Positions 14,908 through 23,180 of a stretch of 34,238 nucleotides of DNA are shown piece after piece; position 1 is the first letter of the stretch; each line of letters opens with the position of its first letter. The stretch lies in the NCBI GenBank assembly GCA_031422675.1, contig JANPMG010000096.1:1-34238 (forward strand), read 5' to 3'. The translations under genes and the position numbers were made by a program. This DNA comes from JAENVU01 sp031422675 (lineage in GTDB: Bacteria > Actinomycetota > Acidimicrobiia > IMCC26256 > JAENVU01). The notes under the pieces are model-generated. The model had not been told where the DNA came from, did no database searches, and saw only the letters and a program-made list of their open reading frames with translations.

Positions 14908-15900
14908 CTATCCGATACCGATGCCGGCCGCCGCCGCGTCGGCGAGTGATGCCTGCGGTCGGGCCCCGAGATGGGAAATCACCTCGGACGCGGCGAGACC
15001 GCCGAGCCGTCCACACGTGACGAGATCGAGCCCCCGCACGAGCCCGTGGAGCACGCCGGCCGCATAGAGGTCACCGGCGCCGGTGGTGTCGACGACGACC
15101 CCTCCGGGAATGGGCTCCACCGGGACTGCGATCACGTCGTCGCCGGAGAGCAGCACCGAACCGGCCGCGCCGCGGGTCACCGCGGCGAGTTCGCAGTGAT
15201 GACGGACCTGAGCGACGGCCGCATCGAAGTCGTCGACCTCGTACAGACTCTGAATCTCGACGTCGTTGGCGAACAACACGTCGACCGATCCTTCGATCAG
15301 TTCGAGGAACGTCTCGCGATGCCGGTCGACCACGAACCCGTCGGAGAGCGTGAGCGCCACCTTCTTACCGGCGTCGTGCGCGATCTTGGCCGCCTCCCGA
15401 TACGCATCCTGTGCGGCGGGGGAGTCCCAGAGGTAGCCCTCGAGGTAGGTGTACGCCGCGCCCCGGACCAGGTCGCCGTCCACATCGTCGGCGGTCAGCT
15501 CGGCGGACGCACCGAGGTAGGTGTTCAGAGTGCGCTCGGCATCCGGTGTGACCATGATCAGACAGCGGCCGGTGGGCGGGCCGGCCGCGGCGGCCACGGA
15601 ATCGAACTGCACCCCGGCGGCACGCAAGTCGTGGCGGTACACCGAGCCGAGTTGGTCGTCCCGGACGCGCCCGATGTACGCCGCCCGGGTGCCGAACGAC
15701 GCGATTCCGGCGGTGGTGTTCGCCGCGCTGCCCCCCGAGATCTCGATCCCCGGTCCCATCGCCGCGTACAACGCCTCGGCGCGCGGGGTGTCGATGAGAT
15801 CCATCGCGCCCTTCACCATGCCGTGGCGCGCGACGAACTCGTCGGTCTCGTGACTCAGAACGTCGACGAGCGCGTTCCCGATCGCAACAATCTCGGCCAT
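14908..15900 (-). CDS. PfkB-family carbohydrate kinase (adenosine kinase-like)
   Basis: 330 residues from ATG 15900; an ATG at 15903 immediately before it is less likely because GAGGGG would be too close. PfkB signatures: N-terminal VAIGNALVDVL, the substrate motif GGSAANTTAGIASFG (near 54-68) and the ATP/anion-hole motif VDTTGAGDLYAAGVL (near 283-297) with the catalytic Asp. Together with the full-length lid region, this profile resembles adenosine kinase and ribokinase-type enzymes, although the substrate is not proven. It lies 88 bp downstream of fbiC; that gap is wholly occupied by a hairpin repeat that also supplies the Shine-Dalgarno sequence. The LOG-family gene follows, so both may act on nucleosides. 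Confidence 0.9.
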   Translation of the reverse strand: MAEIVAIGNALVDVLSHETDEFVARHGMVKGAMDLIDTPRAEALYAAMGPGIEISGGSAANTTAGIASFGTRAAYIGRVRDDQLGSVYRHDLRAAGVQFDSVAAAAGPPTGRCLIMVTPDAERTLNTYLGASAELTADDVDGDLVRGAAYTYLEGYLWDSPAAQDAYREAAKIAHDAGKKVALTLSDGFVVDRHRETFLELIEGSVDVLFANDVEIQSLYEVDDFDAAVAQVRHHCELAAVTRGAAGSVLLSGDDVIAVPVEPIPGGVVVDTTGAGDLYAAGVLHGLVRGLDLVTCGRLGGLAASEVISHLGARPQASLADAAAAGIGIG

Positions 15901-15993
15901 CATTTCCCCTCTTGGCCCTGCGGGCCAGGCCAGTCGGTCCCCGCTCGGGCGAGCGCGGGCCAAAGTAGATTCGTCTTCGTCGCCTCGCTCAGG
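15901..15993. repeat. Hairpin repeat family, locus B: single copy in the fbiC-kinase gap
   Basis: The first 45 bases match the 91-bp unit at 24142 at 36 of 45 positions. The main hairpin is GGCCC-TGC-GGGCC (15914-15926) instead of GCGCC-TGC-GGCGC: both arms changed together and the TGC loop is kept. A second stem, CGCTC-GGGC-GAGCG, lies at 15942-15955. The end CGCCTCGCTCAGG resembles the unit end CGCCTCGCTTCGG, and its TCA gives the fbiC stop codon. The other end carries the kinase ribosome-binding site. Confidence 0.75.
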
Positions 15994-18391
15994 TTGGCGC
16001 GGTCGCCGGCAGGCGCAGCTCAACCGGGGTGCCGGCGGACGCGGCGTGATCGTGCGTCACCGGCGCCGCCAACGTTTCCGGAGGTGGGCGCAGCCGCTTG
16101 CCGACGGTGCTCGTGCGTCCGTACAGGGTGGTGCGTTGTTCGAGCGGACGACCCAACGGGTCCACCATGGCGTGGAACATCGCGTCGTCGGCCTCTTGAC
16201 CGTGGTTCGCACCGGCGGCGCGCGAGATGTTCTCGTCCATGAGCGTGCCGCCGAGATCGTTGCACCCTGCCATCAGCGCCTGCTGCGCCCCACCGATACC
16301 GGTCTTGACCCACGAGATCTGGATGTTGTCGATTGCGCCGGCGTACGCGATCCGGCCGACGGCGTGCATGAGCAGGACTTCGCGAAACGTCGGCCCCCGC
16401 CGGGCCCGCCCGGTGAGGTAGATCGGCGTGGCCATGTGCACGAACGGCAACGGCACGAACTCGGTGAAACCGCCGGTCTCGAGTTGGAGTGCGCGCGTGC
16501 GCAGCAGGTGGCGCGCCACGTGCTGCGGGCGCTCCACCGAACCGAACATGATCGTCACGTTCGAGGACAACCCGACCGAATGCGCGGTCCGGTGCGCGTG
16601 GAGCCACTCCTCGGTGTTGATCTTGTCCGGGCAGATGACGGCCCGGACTTCGTCGTCGAGGATCTCGGCAGCGGTTCCCGGCAACGTGGCCAGACCGGCG
16701 GCCTTCGCGAGCGTGAGGTACTCGGCCAGGTCCATGTCCAACCGCTTCGCGCCCTCGGTCACTTCGAGCGCGGTGAAGCCGTGCACGTGGAGGCTCGGCG
16801 CGGCCTCCTTCACCAGGCGGATCACGTCGAGGTAGTAGTTGCCGTCGAAGTCCGGGTGGATCCCACCCTGCAGGCACACCTCGGTGGCGCCGCAGTCCAC
16901 GGCCTCCACCACTCGTCGTTGCATCTCCTCGATGTCCAGCAGGTACGGATCGCCGCGCAGGTTGAGCGACAGCGGACCCTTCGAGAACGCACAGAACTTG
17001 CACTTGAACGTGCAGATGTTGGTGTAGTTGATGTTGCGGTTGCGGACGAACGTGACCACATCGCCGACGATGTCGCGGCGCAGTTGATCGGCGACATCCG
17101 CAACGGCCCTGACCTCCGGACCGCGTGCTTCGAGCAGAGTGACGAGCTCGGCCTCTCCGAGTTCCTGACCGAGCGCCACCCCGTCGAGCACCTCCGCCAC
17201 TCGACCGCGCGGCGCGGGCGTCGGCGAACCGCCCACGATTCGCAGCGTGGGCGGGGGCGTGTCCCCACCACTCGACCACGTGTCGTCGCGGGCTAGGCCT
17301 TCGAGGTCCGACGCGTGCCGGACCGCGGTGCGCACGTCGGGATGCAACCATTCGGTCTCGTTGCGCACGAACTCGGGGTACACGGTGAGCCGGGGCGCGA
17401 GGGTCTTGCCCGCGGCTTCGGTCGCGACGCGGAGCGCGTCGAGCGCGGGCCACGGCCGTTCGGGATTCACGTGATCCGGGGTCACCGGCGACACGCCGCC
17501 CCAATCGTCAATGCCGGCACCGATGAGCTGCGCGAGCTCGCTCGGCGCGCTCAGGTTCGGTGGCGCCTGAATGTGCATCTCCGGTCCGAGGATGATGCGC
17601 GCGACCGCGATGGCCCGCAGGAACACCTCGGGGTCGCACGGCTCGGCGGCGTGCATCGCGGTTCCGGGCTTCGGCAGGAAGTTCTGCACGATGACCTCTT
17701 GCACGTGACCATGACGGTCATGGGCGGCGCGAATCGCGAGCAACGCATCGATGCGCTCGGCTTCGGTCTCCCCGAACCCCACCAGGATGCCGGTGGTGAA
17801 CGGGACCCGCGCCCGCCCGGCAGCGTCGAGAGTCTCGAGGCGACGGGCCGCGGTCTTGTCCGGCGCCCGGTGATGCGGTCCGCCCGGCTCGTGGAGCCGG
17901 TCCGCCAGGGACTCCAGCATCATCCCCTGCGACGGACTGACGGCGCGCAGGCGGGCCAGCTCGATTTCGTGGAGCGCGCCGGCGTTCGCGTGCGGGAGCA
18001 AGCCGGTCTCGGCGAGCACCGCACCGGCGGCGGCCACGAGGTAATCGACCGTGGACCCGTACCCGTGGGCCTGGAGCCACTCGGCTGCGGCGGGATAGCG
18101 CGCCTCGGGCGCTTCGCCGAGCGTGAAGAGGGCCTCGTGACAGCCGGCGGCAGCACCGGCCCGCGCGATGTCGAGGACCGCGTCGATGTCCAGGTACGGG
18201 TGCTCGAGCCGGGCCGGCGGCTTGGCAAAGGTGCAGTAACCGCAGCGATCCCGGCACAGCATGGTGAGCGGGATGAACACCTTCGGCGAGAAGGTCATGC
18301 GGGTGCCGTGTCCGCCGTCGCGCATCGACGCCGCCTCGCCCAAGAGTTCGTCGGTCGAGAGGTGCAGGAGCTCGCGGGGATCGGGGCTCAC
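15989..18391 (-). CDS. fbiC: Bifunctional FO synthase (CofG/CofH fusion)
   Basis: Two radical-SAM enzymes in one chain of about 800 residues that build 7,8-didemethyl-8-hydroxy-5-deazariboflavin (Fo), the chromophore of coenzyme F420. The N-terminal CofG half has the cluster motif CRDRCGYCTF (CxxxCxxC, near residue 46). The C-terminal CofH half has CTFKCKFCAF (CxxxCxxC, near 465). Both are followed by typical TIM-barrel motifs such as LCRDRCGYC...ALFTLGE and CLQGGIHPDFDG. Length is slightly below that of mycobacterial FbiC. The GTG at 18391 was chosen because minus-strand TAGGCT lies seven bases upstream; the longer frame to 18505 has no support. First gene of a likely unit with the PfkB kinase and LOG protein. 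Confidence 0.96.
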   Translation of the reverse strand: MSPDPRELLHLSTDELLGEAASMRDGGHGTRMTFSPKVFIPLTMLCRDRCGYCTFAKPPARLEHPYLDIDAVLDIARAGAAAGCHEALFTLGEAPEARYPAAAEWLQAHGYGSTVDYLVAAAGAVLAETGLLPHANAGALHEIELARLRAVSPSQGMMLESLADRLHEPGGPHHRAPDKTAARRLETLDAAGRARVPFTTGILVGFGETEAERIDALLAIRAAHDRHGHVQEVIVQNFLPKPGTAMHAAEPCDPEVFLRAIAVARIILGPEMHIQAPPNLSAPSELAQLIGAGIDDWGGVSPVTPDHVNPERPWPALDALRVATEAAGKTLAPRLTVYPEFVRNETEWLHPDVRTAVRHASDLEGLARDDTWSSGGDTPPPTLRIVGGSPTPAPRGRVAEVLDGVALGQELGEAELVTLLEARGPEVRAVADVADQLRRDIVGDVVTFVRNRNINYTNICTFKCKFCAFSKGPLSLNLRGDPYLLDIEEMQRRVVEAVDCGATEVCLQGGIHPDFDGNYYLDVIRLVKEAAPSLHVHGFTALEVTEGAKRLDMDLAEYLTLAKAAGLATLPGTAAEILDDEVRAVICPDKINTEEWLHAHRTAHSVGLSSNVTIMFGSVERPQHVARHLLRTRALQLETGGFTEFVPLPFVHMATPIYLTGRARRGPTFREVLLMHAVGRIAYAGAIDNIQISWVKTGIGGAQQALMAGCNDLGGTLMDENISRAAGANHGQEADDAMFHAMVDPLGRPLEQRTTLYGRTSTVGKRLRPPPETLAAPVTHDHAASAGTPVELRLPATAPT

Positions 18392-18398
18392 CGGGGCC

Positions 18399-18404
18399 AG
18401 CCTA
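18399..18404 (-). promoter_or_regulatory. -10 element of a leaderless promoter for fbiC
   Basis: Minus-strand TAGGCT, seven bases before GTG 18391; no Shine-Dalgarno sequence is present. Confidence 0.55.
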
Positions 18405-18501
18405 CGCGCGGGCCACGCGCACACCGGTCGAGACGGGCCGGGCGAGACGACCGGCAGGCCCATCAACCATCCGGTCGTGACCCCGTCACCCGTGAGCCCG
18501 G

Positions 18502-19137
18502 TCACCCCTGAGCCGCGCGGTCCACGAGCCAGATCACCTCGGGGGCCACGATCCGGGCCGCCGGCGCGCGGCGATCCCCGGCTCGGACCTGCGCCAGCGC
18601 GCCGCGCTTCTCGGCGCCCCCCACGGTGACCACGACGACCCCGGACGCGGCGATGGCCCGATACGTCACCGTGAGGCGCGGATGAGGATGGAGCTCGTCG
18701 CCGGCGGTGATGACCCAGCGGTCATCGACGGCGAGCGAATCCGATCCGGGAAACAGTGACGCAGTGTGACCGTCCGGACCGAGACCCAGGTGCATCAGGT
18801 CCACGCCACCCGCCGCGCGGAGCCGCGCGTCGTAGGCACTCGCCGCCGCGGCGGGCGTCGGGCCCGCCGCAGCCATGGACTCGATGCTCCCCACGCGGGT
18901 GCGGTTGAGCCACACCGAACGCGCCATGCCCTCGTTGGAATCCGGATCCTCGACCGGCACGAACCGCTCGTCGCCGAACCAGAAGGCGGTGGCCGACCAG
19001 TCCCGTTCGAGCGCGGCCGCCGCCTCGTAACACTGTCTCGCCGTCGTCCCGCCGGAGAGCGCCACCGATCTCGGTTCCCGCTCGGCCAGCAGCTCCGCGA
19101 ACGCGTCGGCGACGTTCTCCACGCGGCGTTCATCCAT
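18502..19137 (-). CDS. pgl: 6-phosphogluconolactonase
   Basis: Hydrolyses 6-phosphogluconolactone in the oxidative pentose-phosphate pathway; 211 residues, slightly short for the DevB/SOL family (about 230-260). Family motifs: VALSGGTTARQCYE near residue 24, FWFGDERFVPVEDPDSNEGM (about 48-67) and MHLGLGPDGHTASLFPGS (about 115-132). The ATG at 19137 is backed by minus-strand TAGTAT seven bases upstream. It is divergent from the Mug-like glycosylase with only 18 bp between starts. Its usual actinobacterial partners zwf and opcA are not in the window, although tkt and tal lie just beyond the glycosylase gene. Confidence 0.93.
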   Translation of the reverse strand: MDERRVENVADAFAELLAEREPRSVALSGGTTARQCYEAAAALERDWSATAFWFGDERFVPVEDPDSNEGMARSVWLNRTRVGSIESMAAAGPTPAAAASAYDARLRAAGGVDLMHLGLGPDGHTASLFPGSDSLAVDDRWVITAGDELHPHPRLTVTYRAIAASGVVVVTVGGAEKRGALAQVRAGDRRAPAARIVAPEVIWLVDRAAQG

Positions 19138-19143
19138 CGGGGC

Positions 19144-19149
19144 GATACT
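19144..19149 (+). promoter_or_regulatory. Possible -10 element of a leaderless promoter for the Mug-like gene
   Basis: GATACT lies six bases before GTG 19156. It keeps the A and T at positions 2 and 6 but has G at position 1, so it is weaker. It overlaps the oppositely oriented pgl -10 element. Confidence 0.35.
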
Positions 19150-19150
19150 A
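19145..19150 (-). promoter_or_regulatory. -10 element of a leaderless promoter for pgl
   Basis: Minus-strand TAGTAT, seven bases before ATG 19137. Confidence 0.6.
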
Positions 19151-19155
19151 CGGAC

Positions 19156-19872
19156 GTGGACCGGACCGTTCTGGACCTCGCCCGGCTGACCGCCGAAGCC
19201 GTTCCCGCCTCGCTCGCGCAGTGGCATCGCGATCACGCAGTGGGTGACGAGATGGTGGTGCGCGGTCAGTGGCACGGCCTCATCCCGTTCGAGACCATCG
19301 TGGCCGGAGCCGGCAGCGTGATCGTCGACGCCGTGACCGGGCTCGGGCGCGCGCAGTGGACCCTGCGGCGTGAACGCACCTTGCCGGACCTGATCGGGCC
19401 GCGGCTGGCGGTCCTCATGGTCGGACTCAACCCGAGCGTGGTTGCGGCCGACGCGGGCGTGGGTTTCGTGGGGGCATCGAATCGGTTCTGGCCGGCGGCG
19501 GTGGAAGCCGGGTTGGTCCCGCTGGATCGGGACCCGTGGGCCGCGTTCACCCGCGCCGCGGTCGGCTTCACCGATCTCGTGAAACGAGCGTCGCCGCGCG
19601 CCGGCGAACTCACCACCGCGGAGTTGCGCGCCGGGGCGGCCCGGATTCGCGCCCTCGTCGGCTGGTTCGCACCGAAGCTCGTCTGCTTCGCCGGGGTGAC
19701 CGGCTACCGCGCCGCGCTCGACCGCACCGCGGATCTCGGGCTGCAACCCGAACCGATGGGCGACGCGCTCGTCTACCTCATGCTGAACCCGAGCGGCGCG
19801 AACGCGCACGCCACCCGCGCCGATCTCGTCGCCGATTTCCACCGCATCCGCGAACTGGCCCACGGCGCGTAG
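19156..19872 (+). CDS. mug: Mug/TDG-like mismatch-specific DNA glycosylase
   Basis: 238 residues. The uracil-DNA-glycosylase-fold domain begins near residue 88 with LMVGLNPSVVAADAGVGF, followed by ASNRFWPA. It ends with VYLMLNPSGANAH, corresponding to the two catalytic and DNA-intercalating motifs (GxNPG and NPSGxxR-like) of the Mug/TDG family that removes U or T opposite G. A Ser replaces the usual Gly after NP in the first motif. The N-terminal 80 residues are an extension not needed by the fold. GTG start at 19156 is preceded by a weak -10 box only. It stands alone between pgl and tal and converges on tal. Confidence 0.85.
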   Translation: MDRTVLDLARLTAEAVPASLAQWHRDHAVGDEMVVRGQWHGLIPFETIVAGAGSVIVDAVTGLGRAQWTLRRERTLPDLIGPRLAVLMVGLNPSVVAADAGVGFVGASNRFWPAAVEAGLVPLDRDPWAAFTRAAVGFTDLVKRASPRAGELTTAELRAGAARIRALVGWFAPKLVCFAGVTGYRAALDRTADLGLQPEPMGDALVYLMLNPSGANAHATRADLVADFHRIRELAHGA

Positions 19873-19888
19873 ACCTCGAGCGCGCCTC

Positions 19889-20980
19889 TCAGAGCGCGGC
19901 GGCTCGGGATTCCAATGTGGCGAGCAGGTCCGTGTAGGACTTGGCGAAGCTCGCGACGCCTTCGCGCTCGATCGTGGCGGTCACATCATCGAAGTCCACC
20001 CCGGCCGCCGCCAGGTCCTTCATCGTCTGGTGCGCGGCGTCCACGCCCTCGGTCACGGTGTCGGCCCGCAGGTTCACACCCTCGGCATGCAACGCCTCGA
20101 TCGACGCCGGGGCGAGGGTGTTCACGGTGTCCGGCCCGATGAGCGTCTCGACGTAGAGGATCGGCGGGTAGGCAGCGTTCTTCGTGGACGTGGATGCCCA
20201 CAACGGCCGCTGCAAGTGTGCGCCCTTCGCGGCGAGTGCGTCCCAGCGTGGCCCCGAGAACGTCTCGCGGTACATCTCGTAGGCGAGCTTGGCGTTGGCC
20301 ACCGCCGCCTGCCCGCGCAGCGGTGAATCCTCGGGGAGGCGACGGTCCGCCTCGGTGTCCACCCGACTCACGAAGAACGACGCCACCGAATGCACCGTGC
20401 TGACGTCGCCACCCGCGGCATCGAGCGCTTCAAGACCGGAGAGGTAGGCCTCCATCACCTCCGCATAGCGATCGAGACTGAAGATCAACGTGACGTTGAC
20501 GTTGATCCCGGAACCGATCGTGGCGCGGATCGCCGGAATGCCTTCGGGTGTGGCCGGGATCTTGATCATGATGTTCGGCCGGCCGAGCCGGTCGAAGAGC
20601 GTCTTGGCCTGCGCGATCGTCGCGTCCGTGTCATGGGCGAGCAGTGGCGACACCTCGATGGACACGAACCCGTCGCGCCCACCGACGTTGTCGTACACCG
20701 GGCGGAGCACGTCCGCCGCGCCACCGACGTCGCCGACCGCGAGATCCCAGAACGTGTCCTCGATCGAGTCGCCGTCGCGCTTCGCAGCGGCGATCGTCTC
20801 GTCGTACCCTTCCCCGCCCGCAATCGCCTTCTCAAAGATGGTGGGATTCGACGTCACCCCGCGGATCCCGTCGTCCCGCACGAGCGCGGCGAGTCCACCG
20901 CCGGTCACCAGGGTGTGGGTGATGTTGTCGTACCACGGGCTCTGACCGAAGTCGTTGAGCCGAGCGACCTGACTCGTCAT
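19889..20980 (-). CDS. tal: Transaldolase
   Basis: 363 residues, the length of the actinobacterial (TalB type II) class. Transfers dihydroxyacetone units between sedoheptulose 7-phosphate and glyceraldehyde 3-phosphate. Visible motifs: GVTSNPTIFEKAI (near 42-54), the Schiff-base lysine in NIMIKIPATPEG (near 132-143), and INVNVTLIFSLDRY (near 153-166). ATG 20980 overlaps the transketolase stop by 4 bp (ATGA) and has AAAGG upstream. With tkt it forms the non-oxidative pentose-phosphate operon seen in many actinobacteria. Confidence 0.96.
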   Translation of the reverse strand: MTSQVARLNDFGQSPWYDNITHTLVTGGGLAALVRDDGIRGVTSNPTIFEKAIAGGEGYDETIAAAKRDGDSIEDTFWDLAVGDVGGAADVLRPVYDNVGGRDGFVSIEVSPLLAHDTDATIAQAKTLFDRLGRPNIMIKIPATPEGIPAIRATIGSGINVNVTLIFSLDRYAEVMEAYLSGLEALDAAGGDVSTVHSVASFFVSRVDTEADRRLPEDSPLRGQAAVANAKLAYEMYRETFSGPRWDALAAKGAHLQRPLWASTSTKNAAYPPILYVETLIGPDTVNTLAPASIEALHAEGVNLRADTVTEGVDAAHQTMKDLAAAGVDFDDVTATIEREGVASFAKSYTDLLATLESRAAAL

Positions 20981-22959
20981 TGGGCAACCTTTCCGAGCAG
21001 CGCATGCGCGCGTGCCACAACGTTCTCGACGGTGAATCCGAACTCGCGCAGCGCCACATCCCCCGGCGCGGAGGCTCCGAAACTGTGCATCGCCACCACG
21101 TCGTCGGCGTAGCGCTCCCAACCAAAAGCGGCCGCGGCTTCCACCGCGAGCGTCGGCACCGCGCGCGGGAGCACCTCATCACGGGCCTCGGGGGCCAACA
21201 CTTCGAAGTTGTCCCAACACGGCATCGACACGACGCGCACGAACACGCCGTCGGCCCGCAGGATCTCGGCTGCGTCCACGCAGAGCCACACCTCGGACCC
21301 GGTACCCACGAGCACGAGGCTCGGGTCTGCGCCCGGCGCATCGGACAGCACGTAGGCGCCCGCGGCAACACCGGCGGTGGCGTGTTCGGCGGTGCCTTCG
21401 AGCACCGGCAGATTCTGCCGGGACAGGATGAACGCGGTGGGCCCGAGACCGTTCACGTGGGCGCGCCACGCCGCCGCGGTCTCGTTCGCGTCGGCCGGGC
21501 GGATCACACGCAGACCGGGCATCGCCCGCAGTGAGGGGAGCTGTTCGACGGGTTGGTGGGTCGGTCCGTCTTCGCCGACCCCGACCGAGTCGTGCGACCA
21601 GACGAACGCGGTCTTGTACTGCGAGAGCGCGGCCAACCGAACGGCCCCGCGCATGTAGTCGGAGAAGACGAAGAACGTGCCGCCGAGGGGGAGAAGACCA
21701 CTCACGGCCATGCCGTTCATCACCGCACCCATGCCGTGCTCGCGCACGCCGAAGTACACCTGCCGGCCGGCGGGCTTGCCCGCCTCGATGATCTCGGTCG
21801 AAGGGATCGCGGTGCCGGTGTTCCCGGTCAGATCGGCGCCGCCGCCGACGAGACCGGGCACGACGTCCACGATCGCATCAAGGGCGTCTTTGCATGCCAC
21901 TCGCGTGGCCGAACTCGCGCCGGCGGGCCACGACGGAAGTTTGGCTTCCCACCCGTCGAGACCGCGCCCGCCGATGCACGCGTCGAACTCGTCAACGAGG
22001 CTCGGCGTCCCGGTCCGCACCACGGCGCGCCGCTCGTCCCACGCCGCCACCTGGGGCGCGCTCCGCGTTCCGGCGGCGCGGTAGAACGCGAGGACGTCGT
22101 CGGGAACGAAGAACCGCTGGTCGGCCGGAAGCCCCATCAGATCCTTCACCACGCGGATCTCGTCGTCGTCGAAGGGGTTCGCATGCGCCTTGGGCGAGTC
22201 GGTGAACTTCGGCGACGGGTAGCCGATGTGGGAACGCAACACGATCAGGCTCGGCCGTTCCGTCTCCGCCATTCCGGCGCGGAGACTGGCTTCGAGCGCG
22301 TCCAGGTCGTTGGCGATCTCACCCACCTCGAGCACGTGCCAGCCGTAAGCCCGGAACCGTTCGGCGGCATTGTCGCTGAGGGACAACTCGGTGATGCCGT
22401 CGATGGTCACGTGGTTGTCGTCATAGACCGCGACGAGCCGGCCGAGTCCGAGGTGACCGGCCAACGACGCGGCCTCGTGGCTCACGCCCTCCGAGAGACA
22501 CCCGTCGCCGGCAATCGCGAAGACGTGGTGATCGGTCAGCTCGGACCCGAATCGGGCGCGGAGGTTCTCCTCGGCGAGCGCGATGCCGACGGAGTTCGCG
22601 ATGCCCTGCCCGAGCGGACCAGTGGTGACTTCGATCCCGGGGGTGTGGCGGTACTCCGGGTGGCCCGGCGTGCGCGAACCCCACTGCCGAAACGCGCGCA
22701 GATCGTCGAGTTCGAGACCGAACCCGGTGAGGTGGAGCATCGAATAGAGCAGGATCGACGCGTGGCCGGCGGAGAGCACGAACCGGTCTCGATCCGGCCA
22801 ATCCGGCTGGGTGGCGTCGTAGTTCATCACCCGGGTGAAGAGCACGTGGGCGAGGGGAGCGAGCGCCATCGCAGTGCCCTGGTGGCCCGATTTCGCTTGG
22901 TGCACCGAGTCCAGGGCGAGCGCCCGAATGACGTTGACGCCGCGCTGCTCCAGATCCAT
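20977..22959 (-). CDS. tkt: Transketolase
   Basis: Thiamine-diphosphate enzyme of the pentose-phosphate pathway; 660 residues from ATG 22959, or 663 from ATG 22968. The GGAGGAG ribosome-binding site directly abuts 22968 and is well spaced for 22959, so 22959 is preferred. Motifs: SGHQGTAMALAPLAHVLF at the N-terminus, TPGHPEYRHTPGIEVTTGPLGQG, the ThDP/Mg motif AGDGCLSEG with DDNHVTIDG, and in the pyrimidine domain FGVREHGMGAVMNG. The stop overlaps tal. Divergent from the quinone-oxidoreductase-like gene across a 221-bp region with two inverted repeats. Confidence 0.96.
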   Translation of the reverse strand: MDLEQRGVNVIRALALDSVHQAKSGHQGTAMALAPLAHVLFTRVMNYDATQPDWPDRDRFVLSAGHASILLYSMLHLTGFGLELDDLRAFRQWGSRTPGHPEYRHTPGIEVTTGPLGQGIANSVGIALAEENLRARFGSELTDHHVFAIAGDGCLSEGVSHEAASLAGHLGLGRLVAVYDDNHVTIDGITELSLSDNAAERFRAYGWHVLEVGEIANDLDALEASLRAGMAETERPSLIVLRSHIGYPSPKFTDSPKAHANPFDDDEIRVVKDLMGLPADQRFFVPDDVLAFYRAAGTRSAPQVAAWDERRAVVRTGTPSLVDEFDACIGGRGLDGWEAKLPSWPAGASSATRVACKDALDAIVDVVPGLVGGGADLTGNTGTAIPSTEIIEAGKPAGRQVYFGVREHGMGAVMNGMAVSGLLPLGGTFFVFSDYMRGAVRLAALSQYKTAFVWSHDSVGVGEDGPTHQPVEQLPSLRAMPGLRVIRPADANETAAAWRAHVNGLGPTAFILSRQNLPVLEGTAEHATAGVAAGAYVLSDAPGADPSLVLVGTGSEVWLCVDAAEILRADGVFVRVVSMPCWDNFEVLAPEARDEVLPRAVPTLAVEAAAAFGWERYADDVVAMHSFGASAPGDVALREFGFTVENVVARAHALLGKVAQ

Positions 22960-23029
22960 CTTCGACATCTCCTCCGCGTCGGATCCCAGCAACCGGTCCG
23001 CCGCCGGTTCGCCGTCCGTCTGGCGATCC

Positions 23030-23035
23030 ACCCTA
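23030..23035 (-). promoter_or_regulatory. Possible -10 element for the tkt-tal operon
   Basis: Minus-strand TAGGGT, about 70 bases upstream of the tkt start, which fits a leadered mRNA with its clear ribosome-binding site. No convincing -35 was found. Confidence 0.3.
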
Positions 23036-23063
23036 GGGGATGCCTTCCGCCACTTCGGGGTTG

Positions 23064-23086
23064 GTCGGCACTCGCAATTTGCCGAC
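23064..23086. promoter_or_regulatory. Inverted repeat, possible operator
   Basis: GTCGGCA and TGCCGAC form a perfect 7-bp inverted repeat with a 9-base spacer. It lies in the divergent region between tkt and the quinone-oxidoreductase-like gene. Confidence 0.4.
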
Positions 23087-23110
23087 GGGAACTGGACCGC
23101 GATCCGACCA

Positions 23111-23125
23111 CGTGACAACGTCACG
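23111..23125. promoter_or_regulatory. Inverted repeat, possible operator
   Basis: CGTGAC-AAC-GTCACG is a 15-bp perfect palindrome about 56 bases before the ATG of the quinone-oxidoreductase-like gene, a position suited to a repressor site. Confidence 0.45.
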
Positions 23126-23180
23126 CGGCCGTCGTCATCGCCGCGACGCACGCGTCTCCGACGACCCGAGAGGACCCACC

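Noticed and set aside
18477..18501. GTGAC-CCC-GTCAC repeats between fbiC and pgl as a terminator
   Set aside because: Only a 5-bp stem with several overlapping GTCACC repeats. The structure is ambiguous and lacks a supporting run.
18392..18505. Longer fbiC start at 18505
   Set aside because: The extra residues lack family similarity, and a well-placed -10 box supports GTG 18391.
21553..23115. Long open frame antisense to transketolase (520 residues)
   Set aside because: High-GC mirror frame of a clear gene; composition is Arg/Gly/His-rich with no domain. Similar antisense frames at 17315-18511 and 24405-25949 were rejected for the same reason.
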